Assembly: GCA_020054475.1 (NCBI GenBank)
Contig: JAHWGJ010000017.1
Span: forward strand, 1 to 37,480
Reading direction: 5' to 3'
DNA: 37,480 bases
DNA from: Thermoplasmata archaeon
GTDB lineage: Archaea > Thermoplasmatota > E2 > DHVEG-1
Shown here: piece by piece, positions 8,465 through 16,258 of the stretch
Layout of the letters: the number at the start of each line of letters is the position of its first letter
Position numbering within the stretch: the first letter of the stretch is position 1
Notes under the pieces: generated by a model
Database searches by the model: none
What the model saw: the letters and a program-made list of their open reading frames with translations, nothing else
What the model was told of the DNA's origin: nothing
Program-made: the position numbers and the translations under genes

Positions 8465-9673
8465 CTAAATTCTGAATATTTTTTCATTTTTTTCAAAATC
8501 TTTATTGTTTTCTGATGTGGAAATCCTGTATTTTTCAATCATTTCCTTTATTTTTTTACTATCCCATGTTTTTACATTATTTTTAATTGCTAATTCAATT
8601 GCATTTTTTGTAAAAAAACTACTTGCAATAATCATTGCATTATCACAATAATAGTGTTCTTTTGCTTTTAGTACGTCATTTATATCTTTTTCTTTGACAA
8701 AATCAAGAAAACTTTTTGCTTGAACTGCTGTTTTTTCCCCTAGTTTTTCTATAATTAGATCTGCGCCACTATCGCCACTTATTTTAGTGTTATTTACTTT
8801 GTATTTCATTAATGTAAATAATTCTTTTAGAAAATTTTCAAATTCTGATGCACTCATTTCTTCAATATCAATTAGTTTATGGTCATTTATTTTATATAAT
8901 TCATTTTCAAATCCATTGATTTTCATGAATTTCTTTCTTTTTTTAATTAATGAATTTAATTCATCACTGTCAAATTTTTTTTCATTTAATAATTTTTTAA
9001 ATAGTGGCAATATTTTTCTGTCATATTCATCAAAATGTTTTAAAAAAGCATCTGTAAAATCTTCGATTGTTTCAGGATGTTCTGATAATATTATTTTTTT
9101 TAGGTTATTATATTGATTTAATTTATCTTCTTCTCCTTTTTTGTTAAATAATTTAAATAAAAGATGTGATAAATCTTTTTTTGAGACATCTAGTTTATAT
9201 TTTAGTGTTAATAAATCATAGAGATTCTTAAATTCATCTATAGGATCATCATATTTTTCAACATAATTTCTTATGACATCCCATATATTTTTTGATTTGA
9301 TTTGTTTTTCAAGTCTATCTATGTTTAAGTTTGTTAATTTTTTATTTTCATACATCTCATTTAGGATATTTAATAGGCTTAATTTTGTGGAATATATATC
9401 ATATTTTTTATTTAATGCTATAATTAAATTTTCGATACAATCCCATTTATTTTCATATTGATCAACATATTTATCAATGAGTCCCCATGCAGATTTTTCT
9501 GTTATTTCATCGCGTAAAGTTAAGATGTTTTGATCATTTTTTTTAATGTCTTTATTTATTATGTCTTCCCTTTTTTGCTCATCTGCACATTTTGTATGGT
9601 AATAATTATCAACATATTTTTTTGCGAAGCCAAATCTTATCTTCTTATTACATTTATTACATATTTTTGCCAA
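8465..9673 (-). CDS. Mrr-like restriction-endonuclease-fold protein with an N-terminal zinc finger
   Basis: 402 residues in three parts. At the N-terminus C5-x2-C8 with H26-x2-C29 (YHTKC) forms a small LIM/ribbon-like zinc site. The middle holds two related segments of about 53 residues (61-113 and 128-181), each W..I..YV..Y followed by L..LN/T.KY....K..L..L, with a weaker third from about 198. The C-terminus is an Mrr-type PD-(D/E)xK domain: E277, D305 in DSGADLI, Q318-A-K320, ending with the usual FT..A.ELA.KN.V..W. Mrr-type domains cut DNA, often modified DNA, or act in repair. No methylase or specificity partner lies nearby, so a type IV-like or repair role is inference. Confidence 0.82.
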   Translation of the reverse strand: MAKICNKCNKKIRFGFAKKYVDNYYHTKCADEQKREDIINKDIKKNDQNILTLRDEITEKSAWGLIDKYVDQYENKWDCIENLIIALNKKYDIYSTKLSLLNILNEMYENKKLTNLNIDRLEKQIKSKNIWDVIRNYVEKYDDPIDEFKNLYDLLTLKYKLDVSKKDLSHLLFKLFNKKGEEDKLNQYNNLKKIILSEHPETIEDFTDAFLKHFDEYDRKILPLFKKLLNEKKFDSDELNSLIKKRKKFMKINGFENELYKINDHKLIDIEEMSASEFENFLKELFTLMKYKVNNTKISGDSGADLIIEKLGEKTAVQAKSFLDFVKEKDINDVLKAKEHYYCDNAMIIASSFFTKNAIELAIKNNVKTWDSKKIKEMIEKYRISTSENNKDFEKNEKIFRI

Positions 9674-10027
9674 TTTCTCTCCTCATCACTAATTATATTC
9701 AAATTATTTCTCAGATTAAATATTTATCTATATAATTTACATCATAAATTCATAAAAAATTAACAGAATCTGATAAAACATTCAAAGAAATGTTTAGTCC
9801 ATTTATTAATCAAGTTTTAAATAAAGAGTATACGTCTGTATATCAAACTTGTTCTTCTTGCAGATATTACGATGTTTGGTTATCTTTTCTTCGTGTTTGG
9901 AAGAGGATAAATAAACTATTTTGTAACAATAGTCACAATAATCTAATAATTTTTATATTTTGAACAAATATGTTAAAAAAAAATTTATTAACATAATCAG
10001 ATATTTAATCTTTGGAGATAAATAATA
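9674..10027. other. intergenic region, no recognised gene
   Basis: 354 A+T-rich bases between divergent genes. It holds a plus-strand open frame from about 9752 to 9963 with one CSSC pair and no good start or similarity I know, so I do not call it a gene. A small hairpin (AAACATT-CAAAGA-AATGTTT, about 9778-9797) lies at its start. TTTGGAGATA just before 10028 supplies the SD of the M28 peptidase. Confidence 0.35.
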
Positions 10028-11398
10028 ATGAGAAAAAAAATATTCATTACCATAATAATTTTTTTTATATTAATAATACCGATAAACGTATTATCTATAA
10101 AAACTGATTATAAATATATCAATACAACGGAATATAGGTGTTTAGAAAAAAATATTTTAGAAAATATTATAGAATTTCCTTCAAGATATCATGAATTATC
10201 AGAAAAAAAATATTCACAATCAATAAATAATCTTGTTATATCATTAATTCAAAAAATAGATGAGAACACTTATCTTGGTTATTTAGAAAATCTTACCTCA
10301 TTTGGACCTAGAGTAACATCAACTCAAGAATGTGATGATTCCGCTGAATATATTTATAATGAGTTTGAAAAACTTGGTCTTGAAACAAGATACCATGAAT
10401 GGTCAAATAATTATCTATATGGTAAAAATGTAGAGGCAACTTTGGAAGGATCTGATGATAATAGTGATGAAATCTACATAATTTGCGCTCATTATGATAC
10501 AATTGAAGATTGCCCAGGTGCTGATGATGATGGATCAACTGTTGCTGCTATTTTAACAGCAGCTAAGTTTATGAGTTTATATTCATTTAATCATACAATT
10601 CGATTTGTAGCATTTTCTGGAGAAGAGCAGGGTCTATATGGTAGTAGATATTATGTCCAGGAAGCAGTTGAAAATAATGATAAAATAATAGCTGCTTTAA
10701 CTGGTGATATGATAGGTTTTGCTATAACTGTGGAAGATGAAAGCATAATTAAATTATATGAGAATGATGAATCTGAATGGTTAGCTGAATTCACAGTTGA
10801 TATAAATCAAGAATATAATGAATATATTAATTTAGAAATAATGCGTAGTGGATATATAGAGGCTAGCGATCATAGCCCATTTTGGGAGGCTGGTTATAAT
10901 GCAATATTATATTCAGAATATAACTTCAATGATTATTTTCATTCACCACAAGATACAATTGAGAACATGAATATACCATATGCAACAAAGGCTACTAAAT
11001 TAATTATTGCAACATTAGCCGAATTATCTGAAATCTCTGAATCAAAAAATGCACCTTTAAAACCAAAAACACCGTCAGGCCCTATAAATGGTAAAATTGG
11101 AGAAGAATACCACTATACTTCTTCAACAACAGATTTTAATGGAAATGTTCTATATTATTATTGGGATTGGGGGGATGGTATGAATAATGACTGGATTGGA
11201 CCATATAACTCAGGTGATGAAGTAAATATATCTCATGTCTGGGATGAAAGAGGATCTTATTCAATTAAAGTAAAAGCAAAAAACGATGAAGGATATGAAA
11301 GTCAATGGTCAGATCCATTAACAATAAGCATGCCAAGAAATAATCAATATTTTAGAACAATTCTGATAAATATTATCTTGAAGTTAAGATATTTTTAG
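10028..11398 (+). CDS. secreted M28-family zinc aminopeptidase with C-terminal PKD domain
   Basis: 456 residues: signal sequence (MRKKIFITIIIFFILIIPIN), then an M28 peptidase domain at about 75-335 with all five metal ligands of the two-zinc site. These are H155 (AHYD), D167 (ADDDGS), E200 with the catalytic E199 (SGEEQG), D227 (TGDMIG) and H305 (YFHSPQD). A PKD domain at about 345-435 shows YYWDWGDG, ISHVW and YSIKVKAKND. A short tail, MPRNNQYFRTILINIILKLRYF-like in composition (MPRN, then hydrophobic/basic), ends the protein. M28 enzymes release N-terminal amino acids from peptides, so an extracellular scavenging role is likely. GGAGATA lies before the ATG. The tail may be a surface-retention signal; that is a guess. 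Confidence 0.92.
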   Translation: MRKKIFITIIIFFILIIPINVLSIKTDYKYINTTEYRCLEKNILENIIEFPSRYHELSEKKYSQSINNLVISLIQKIDENTYLGYLENLTSFGPRVTSTQECDDSAEYIYNEFEKLGLETRYHEWSNNYLYGKNVEATLEGSDDNSDEIYIICAHYDTIEDCPGADDDGSTVAAILTAAKFMSLYSFNHTIRFVAFSGEEQGLYGSRYYVQEAVENNDKIIAALTGDMIGFAITVEDESIIKLYENDESEWLAEFTVDINQEYNEYINLEIMRSGYIEASDHSPFWEAGYNAILYSEYNFNDYFHSPQDTIENMNIPYATKATKLIIATLAELSEISESKNAPLKPKTPSGPINGKIGEEYHYTSSTTDFNGNVLYYYWDWGDGMNNDWIGPYNSGDEVNISHVWDERGSYSIKVKAKNDEGYESQWSDPLTISMPRNNQYFRTILINIILKLRYF

Positions 11399-11471
11399 GA
11401 TTTTATTTTTCATTAATACCCTACTATTATTTATTACCACATTATGGGTTAATTTTAAATACTATGAAAAA

Positions 11472-12080
11472 TCAAAGTGATTTCCTAATATCATCAATTA
11501 ATATCATAAGGTTAGGTTTAAGATTACCGAGTATATCATAGGGTTTATCACCGTAATCATGCCCCGGGTAAACAATTAAACTATCAGATAATGTCATAAT
11601 TTTATTTTTTAAAGTATAATACATAATATGTAAATCTCCACCCGGTAAATCAGTTCGACCGCAGTCTCCTATAAAAAGAGTATCACCCGTTAAAATTACT
11701 TTATCATCAACGATAATGCATATTCCTCCAGGGGTATGACCTGGTGTTAAAATAAATTCTAAATTTATTTCATCTATTTTTAATTTATCTCCATCATTTA
11801 CAAAGATATCAATATCGACATCTATTTTTTCTTCATCCTCTTTTGATGCTATTACCTTTACTTTTGGATAATACTTTTTTACAGAATTTAAACCATAAGA
11901 ATGATCACTATGATGATGAGTAATTATGATATAAATTAAGGTTAAATTATTATTTATGATAAACTTTATTGTCTTTTCTGGCTCAAATCCGGGGTCAACA
12001 ATAGCAGCTAAATTATTTTTTTTTGAATATATAATATAGCTAAAGTTATCAGATCCAATTCGAATTTGTTTTAATTCCAA
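11472..12080 (-). CDS. metallo-beta-lactamase-fold hydrolase (glyoxalase II-like)
   Basis: About 202 residues with the complete MBL metal-binding set: THHHSDH, GHTPG, GDTLFIGDCGRTDLPGG and PGHDYG. The GDTLF.GDCGRTDLPGG form is that of glyoxalase II and persulfide-dioxygenase-like enzymes, which hydrolyse thioesters or oxidise glutathione persulfide. Archaea of this kind usually lack glutathione, so the true thiol substrate is open. The frame could begin at a GTG (12089), but AAGGTG at that site is correctly spaced (six bases) from the TTG at 12078-12080, giving MELKQIRIGSDN, so TTG is preferred. It is cytoplasmic with no signal peptide. The 3' end faces the M28 gene. Confidence 0.9.
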   Translation of the reverse strand: MELKQIRIGSDNFSYIIYSKKNNLAAIVDPGFEPEKTIKFIINNNLTLIYIIITHHHSDHSYGLNSVKKYYPKVKVIASKEDEEKIDVDIDIFVNDGDKLKIDEINLEFILTPGHTPGGICIIVDDKVILTGDTLFIGDCGRTDLPGGDLHIMYYTLKNKIMTLSDSLIVYPGHDYGDKPYDILGNLKPNLMILIDDIRKSL

Positions 12081-12193
12081 ATAAAACACCTTATACTGCT
12101 TTTTTTTATTTTTTTATGTAATGTTTTGTTAATTATTGAAATTTATCTAAATAAAAAAAGAGTTAAGTATAATTTCATATATAATAAGTTATA

Positions 12194-12790
12194 ATGAGCA
12201 GATATGATAGTAGTTTTAGAGAGCCCCCTTGGGTGATGGGGTCTCCGAAGGAAGTGATGGATTGGATGGAGGCATCAAATCCAAAAAAAAGGGATAAAAA
12301 AGAGGATGATTTTGATAAGAAATATCTAAATAATCTACATGTAAAATTTGATTTTGATGTAAATCATAAAATAATTGATAATAAAGATTTTTTTTCAAGA
12401 ATATTTAAAAAGAAAATCGTTGAAGAGGATTTCGATCTTATTTCTTCAGCTAAAATAATTTTAAGAGGTTTATCTAAAGCAAAGTTTCATAATACTTCAA
12501 AAATTATGGTTGATAATATAATACTATATGATCATCCTGAGAAAAAATCTGATTTGAAGAAAACAATAAAGATAGTTGATGATTTTATTGAAGAATTAAA
12601 AATTGGTAAATCAGTTGAGATTACTGCTTTATTTGATGATGTAGTTAAATGTAATGCAATAATTAATATTAAAAAAATTCATCGTTTAGATGAACATTCA
12701 GTTGATATTCAGATAAAAGGAAAGATACGGAAAGAAATTTATCATACTTTTTTAAATTATTTAAAGGAGAAAATTGGTTTTAAAGAATAA
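12194..12790 (+). CDS. unrecognised conserved-looking cytoplasmic protein
   Basis: 198 residues. The N-terminus is unusual (REPPWVMGSPKEVMDWMEAS), followed by a lysine/aspartate-rich linker and an alpha/beta region from about 50 that ends in a charged helix (YLKEKIGFKE). No cysteines beyond one (KCNA), no signal peptide, no membrane segment and no motif I recognise. A TATA-like tract (CATATATAATA, about 12176-12186) lies only about 10-15 bases upstream, so the exact promoter is unclear. It converges on the small secreted protein gene with a 14-base gap. Codon use and an uninterrupted frame support a real gene; no function is proposed. Confidence 0.6.
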   Translation: MSRYDSSFREPPWVMGSPKEVMDWMEASNPKKRDKKEDDFDKKYLNNLHVKFDFDVNHKIIDNKDFFSRIFKKKIVEEDFDLISSAKIILRGLSKAKFHNTSKIMVDNIILYDHPEKKSDLKKTIKIVDDFIEELKIGKSVEITALFDDVVKCNAIINIKKIHRLDEHSVDIQIKGKIRKEIYHTFLNYLKEKIGFKE

Positions 12791-12804
12791 ATAATAATTT
12801 TTTT

Positions 12805-13278
12805 TTATTTGATAGGATGGTATTTGCCTGCTATATAGAAGGTTGGTCCAACAATTCCCATAAGTCTATAGTAAAAATGTGTCTCATTTCTAAATCCAAT
12901 TCCAACCATTCCTGCATATTTTTCTGTTGAAATATTTCCAATTACTCCAATTAGAAATGGTCCTGCTATTTTTCCCCCTATGAATAGTTTTGGGGTTTTT
13001 TCATCATTTTCTGCAATTACTCCAGCGAAACGTCCTTTGAAATCATTTTGACAATAACCAACTGTAATTCCTTTATAATCCTCAGGCTGGCCATTCTGAT
13101 TTGTTAATCCAACAACACCATAAAAATAATTAGATGCCCATTCAGGGGGATCAGATAGATAATTTTGATATTTGTTATCTGAAATTTTATCTATATTTAC
13201 TGCAGAGGTCATTGGTATTATGAGAATAGCAAAAACTGCTGCTGTTAAAAAGATTTTTTTTCCAATCATAAAATCCAT
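12805..13278 (-). CDS. small secreted protein, GPTFY family (paralogue of the gene at 4695-5198)
   Basis: 157 residues: signal sequence MIGKKIFLTAAVFAILIIP ending at TSA, then a mature domain. It carries PPEWASNYFYGVVGL, a central FKGRFAGVI, FLIGVIG, then FRNETHFYYRLMG and GPTFYIAGKY at the end. The same order of elements is found in the protein at 4695-5198. Shared features are P-x-WAS, F-x-G, FxxE/NET-x-F, R-x-M and GPTFY, with little identity between them, which points to an old duplication. Met4 (13269) may be the start, with GAGATGGA upstream. The family is likely exported and beta-rich. Function unknown. Confidence 0.75.
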   Translation of the reverse strand: MDFMIGKKIFLTAAVFAILIIPMTSAVNIDKISDNKYQNYLSDPPEWASNYFYGVVGLTNQNGQPEDYKGITVGYCQNDFKGRFAGVIAENDEKTPKLFIGGKIAGPFLIGVIGNISTEKYAGMVGIGFRNETHFYYRLMGIVGPTFYIAGKYHPIK

Positions 13279-13366
13279 CTCTTTTAGGATTTGAAATCAA
13301 TGTTTTAACATTTATAGATTGTTATTAGTCATTCGTCTGATGTCGAAAAATATATTGAATTTTATT

Positions 13367-14608
13367 TTATTTATGATATTTTAGAGCAACTAATGAATCT
13401 AATAAGTCAGATATCCATTGATTTGGTACTTTATCATAATAATCCTTTTTATCATCTTCAATTGTCCATGATCTTTCACAGACATAAAGATTTACACCTA
13501 TATGATTCCATAGCGCATCTAATAATCTATTAACGTTAAATTCAGGTCTATGGCTACATAGTTCAATTGTGAATGCTATTATTTCATGTTCTCCATAAAG
13601 CCAATTTTCAGAGGATCCTGGTGTTCCAAAAAGTTGTGGTAAGAAATATTCTCGTTCACCATATTGCCCATAGATTTTAAGTTCATATTTGTTAATCCTG
13701 GACATGTTATATCCTATTGATCTGAATAATTTTTCATGAGGTGTACGACTGCTACTATGCATCCATGGGAAAATCATCCATTCTCCATAATCATGATATG
13801 ATAAGGAAATGCTTATATTGTGAGTTTCAACAAAGTTTTTCACTGCTTGTGTTTCTATTTCAGAGAAAGCTTCTTCTCCTCTATAAACCCATGTATTCTC
13901 ATCTGTTATGTATTCGTAATAATATTTATCAGGGAAAAAATCTGGATAATACCATGCATATCCATAGTTCCTATTCAAATCAACTCCATATGAAGTTATT
14001 ACGTCACTTGTTCCATCAGGTCCATAATTTGGTTCCCTATTTTTCCTCCACTCATATTCTACTCCATCCGGGTTTATCATTGGAATTATATAAATCTCAG
14101 TTTTTTCCAGTACCTCTCTGATTCTATCCTCTGATGGATCCTCATCTAATAAACCATCATCATCGTTATCAATGCCATCGATTATATCCTCATTAATCAA
14201 ACCATCATTATCATCATCGGTATTTTCCATATTGTATTTATCGCAAACATGTTTAATAAAATAAATTGGTACTTCGAAGCTTGGTCTTTCGTCGCCATGA
14301 TGTGCACCCATAAGTAGAACTTCTGGTTCATCCTCTTCAACATTTACATTATCAGATAATTTAACCATCCAAATATCTCTACCCTCATAGGTTACTCCAA
14401 TTGAAGTAAGGGACATAATATCTGGATTATTTGTTGCCAGCTCATTTAATACTTGAGTCATTGATGAATAATTATAATATTCATAAGGTATTGTAACATT
14501 TACGCCCCTATATTCAACGTTATTTATTGTGCTGTTACCAGCTGGTATAATTGTAATAATTAATATAAAACTCGTTAGTAATGCTATACTATTTTTTTTA
14601 AACATCAA
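13367..14608 (-). CDS. secreted M14 zinc carboxypeptidase with a Ca-binding-type Asp-rich insert
   Basis: 413 residues with a signal sequence (about 1-26). The M14 metal site is H104-x-x-E107 (GAHHGDERPS) and H272 (SYHDYGEW). The substrate-binding DLNRNYGY holds R213, and the catalytic glutamate is E349 in AFTIELCS. These match the canonical carboxypeptidase A/T set, so the enzyme should remove C-terminal residues outside the cell. Between strands that are normally adjacent, residues about 129-161 form an insert of two D-x-D-x-D-G-L-x-D/N-E-type loops (DDDNDGLINE and DNDDDGLLDE). These resemble thrombospondin type-3 or dockerin-like calcium loops. The gene is divergent from the cold-shock gene. 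With the M28 enzyme it suggests protein or peptide degradation outside the cell. Confidence 0.93.
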   Translation of the reverse strand: MMFKKNSIALLTSFILIITIIPAGNSTINNVEYRGVNVTIPYEYYNYSSMTQVLNELATNNPDIMSLTSIGVTYEGRDIWMVKLSDNVNVEEDEPEVLLMGAHHGDERPSFEVPIYFIKHVCDKYNMENTDDDNDGLINEDIIDGIDNDDDGLLDEDPSEDRIREVLEKTEIYIIPMINPDGVEYEWRKNREPNYGPDGTSDVITSYGVDLNRNYGYAWYYPDFFPDKYYYEYITDENTWVYRGEEAFSEIETQAVKNFVETHNISISLSYHDYGEWMIFPWMHSSSRTPHEKLFRSIGYNMSRINKYELKIYGQYGEREYFLPQLFGTPGSSENWLYGEHEIIAFTIELCSHRPEFNVNRLLDALWNHIGVNLYVCERSWTIEDDKKDYYDKVPNQWISDLLDSLVALKYHK

Positions 14609-14722
14609 TTTGTCCCCTTAAAGTAAAATAACCATAGTTAAATAACCATTTAATTATATAAATATATGTAATACATAAATATAAATTTTTTTTTTAATAA
14701 AAATAAATTTTAACTATGGAAA

Positions 14723-14734
14723 TCTATATAAAAT
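14723..14734 (+). promoter_or_regulatory. TATA-like box of the cold-shock gene
   Basis: CTATATAAAATA is the best TATA-like element upstream of the cold-shock gene. A start site about 25-28 bases downstream would give a leader of roughly 115-120 bases before the ATG at 14876. This is far longer than for the leaderless genes nearby. Confidence 0.45.
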
Positions 14735-14875
14735 ACAGTTATTTACCCGTAATTACAATTGAAGAAAAACAAGATCATCCCATTTTAGTTTTTTATAAAA
14801 AACTTTTGGAAATATTTTTGTTTTATTTCTTTTGTGATAAAGAAAACTCCAAAAAAATATTAGGAGGTAATAAAA

Positions 14876-15067
14876 ATGAATGGAACCGTAAAATGGTATA
14901 ACGCAAGAAAAGGATATGGGTTCGTAGAAGGTGAAGACACAAAAGATGTCTTTGTACATAGATCAGCAGTGCCTATGGGAATCTTCCTTAAAGAAGGGGA
15001 TAAAGTCGAATTTGAAATAGAAGATTCAGATAAAGGACCTAAAGCTGTTAATATTAAGAAGTTATAA
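14876..15067 (+). CDS. csp: cold-shock domain protein (CspA family)
   Basis: 63 residues, a single cold-shock domain. It has [17 protein letters not shown] with the RNP1 motif KGYGFV, and DVFVHRSA as RNP2, then [10 protein letters not shown] and GPKAVNI. This is the usual size and order for the bacterial-type CspA fold, an OB-fold RNA chaperone that binds single-stranded RNA and DNA. A very strong SD (AGGAGG, 14862-14867) lies nine bases before the ATG. The likely long leader and the hairpin terminator just after the gene suggest a single-gene, highly expressed transcript. Csp genes are patchy in archaea and often acquired from bacteria; the SD strength would fit that, but this is inference. 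Confidence 0.96.
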   Translation: MNGTVKWYNARKGYGFVEGEDTKDVFVHRSAVPMGIFLKEGDKVEFEIEDSDKGPKAVNIKKL

Positions 15068-15084
15068 ATAAAATTTAATTTAAG

Positions 15085-15116
15085 TATTACATTTAATCTG
15101 AATGTAATAATTTTTT
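15085..15116 (+). terminator. hairpin terminator after the cold-shock gene
   Basis: Perfect 9-bp stem TATTACATT/AATGTAATA with a seven-base loop, followed by A and six T. It starts 18 bases after the stop codon of the cold-shock gene. Confidence 0.7.
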
Positions 15117-15260
15117 ATCTCATTTAATATTTCAAAGGGGACTCATTTTTCCCCACCTAATAATTTTTTTTAATTACAATTACTTAATTCATTTTTTGTT
15201 TTTTGGGAGATAAATTACTTAAATAAGTCAAGGATTAGCGCAATCTAATAGGGATCTATT

Positions 15261-16199
15261 ATGAAATGTTTTGTAACTGGTGGAGCAGGTTTTATTGGAA
15301 GTCATCTTGTTGATAAATTAATTGAAAAAAATTATGATGTTACTGTCTTTGATAATTTAAGCTCGGGTAAAAAGGAATTTATTGAGCATCATATGAAGAA
15401 TGATAAATTCAGATTTGTTAATGCTGATTTGCTTGATAAAAACGTTTTATCTGATGAGATAAAAGATAATGATGTTGTTTTTCATATAGCTGCTAATCCT
15501 GATGTTAGACTTGGCGCTAAAAAACCTGATATTGCTATAAAAGATATTATTGCAACTTATAATCTGTTAGATTCAATGCGTGAAAATGATGTTAAAAAAA
15601 TTGTTTTTTCCTCAAGTAGTACGATTTATGGGGAGACACCCGCCTTTCCTTTAAAAGAGGATTATGGGCCGCTTCTGCCTATATCTGTTTATGGTGCTGC
15701 TAAACTTGCGTCTGAGGGTCTTATAAGCTCTTTCTGTCATTCTTTTGATATGCAGGGTTGGATTTATCGTTTTGCGAATGTTGTTGGAGTGAGAGGTACT
15801 CATGGAGTGTTAGTTGATTTTATTAACAAGCTTAGGAAAAATCCTAAAGAGCTTGAGATACTTGGTGATGGGCGTCAGAGGAAACCATATCTTTATGTAA
15901 CTGAATGTGTAGATGGTATAATATTTGGTTTTAAAAAATCAAATGATGAAATAAATTTTTTCAATCTTGGCTGTAATTCTACAACAGATGTAACTCGTAT
16001 TGGAGAGCTTGTTACTGATGAGATGAAACTTGAAAATGTGAATTTTAGCTATACGGGTGGTAAACGTGGTTGGAAGGGTGATGTCCCTCATTTCCAGTTT
16101 GATATAAGTAAAATTGAAAAACTTGGGTGGACTCCGAATCTGGAATCAGATGAAGTAGTTAGGAAGGCTATTAAGGATCTTCTTAAAAGCGGTTTTTAA
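15261..16199 (+). CDS. galE: NAD-dependent sugar-nucleotide epimerase, UDP-glucose 4-epimerase-like
   Basis: 312 residues of the extended short-chain dehydrogenase fold. The NAD site is G7-G-A-G-F-I-G13. The active-site serine region is SSSSTIYGE (118-125), and the Y144-x-x-x-K148 pair is in YGAAK. A C-terminal substrate-binding part has GDGRQRKPYLYV. Length and motifs match archaeal UDP-glucose/UDP-galactose 4-epimerases, but related UDP-GlcNAc or UDP-glucuronate epimerases cannot be excluded. It heads a plus-strand row of nucleotide-sugar genes. A TATA-like ACTTAAATAA (15217-15226) lies about 35-44 bases upstream of the ATG. Confidence 0.85.
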   Translation: MKCFVTGGAGFIGSHLVDKLIEKNYDVTVFDNLSSGKKEFIEHHMKNDKFRFVNADLLDKNVLSDEIKDNDVVFHIAANPDVRLGAKKPDIAIKDIIATYNLLDSMRENDVKKIVFSSSSTIYGETPAFPLKEDYGPLLPISVYGAAKLASEGLISSFCHSFDMQGWIYRFANVVGVRGTHGVLVDFINKLRKNPKELEILGDGRQRKPYLYVTECVDGIIFGFKKSNDEINFFNLGCNSTTDVTRIGELVTDEMKLENVNFSYTGGKRGWKGDVPHFQFDISKIEKLGWTPNLESDEVVRKAIKDLLKSGF

Positions 16200-16226
16200 C
16201 TGATTTTTTATTTTTTTTCTCATAAT

Positions 16227-16235
16227 CTTTTTATA
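16227..16235 (+). promoter_or_regulatory. TATA box of a probable leaderless mRNA
   Basis: CTTTTTATA is centred about 28 bases before the ATG at 16259. The upstream TTG at 16244 is only nine bases from the box and would lie before the transcription start, which is why the ATG is chosen. Confidence 0.6.
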
Positions 16236-16258
16236 CATGGGAATTGAATCGCGTTTTG

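Noticed and set aside
9752-9963. Plus-strand open frame with a CSSC pair before the M28 gene
   Set aside because: No credible start, no SD, no recognisable family, and composition like the surrounding spacer.
15137-15165. GGGGA/TCCCC hairpin upstream of the galE-like gene as a second terminator or riboswitch
   Set aside because: Stem of only five pairs with a long loop, and no T-tract directly adjoining; too weak to support.
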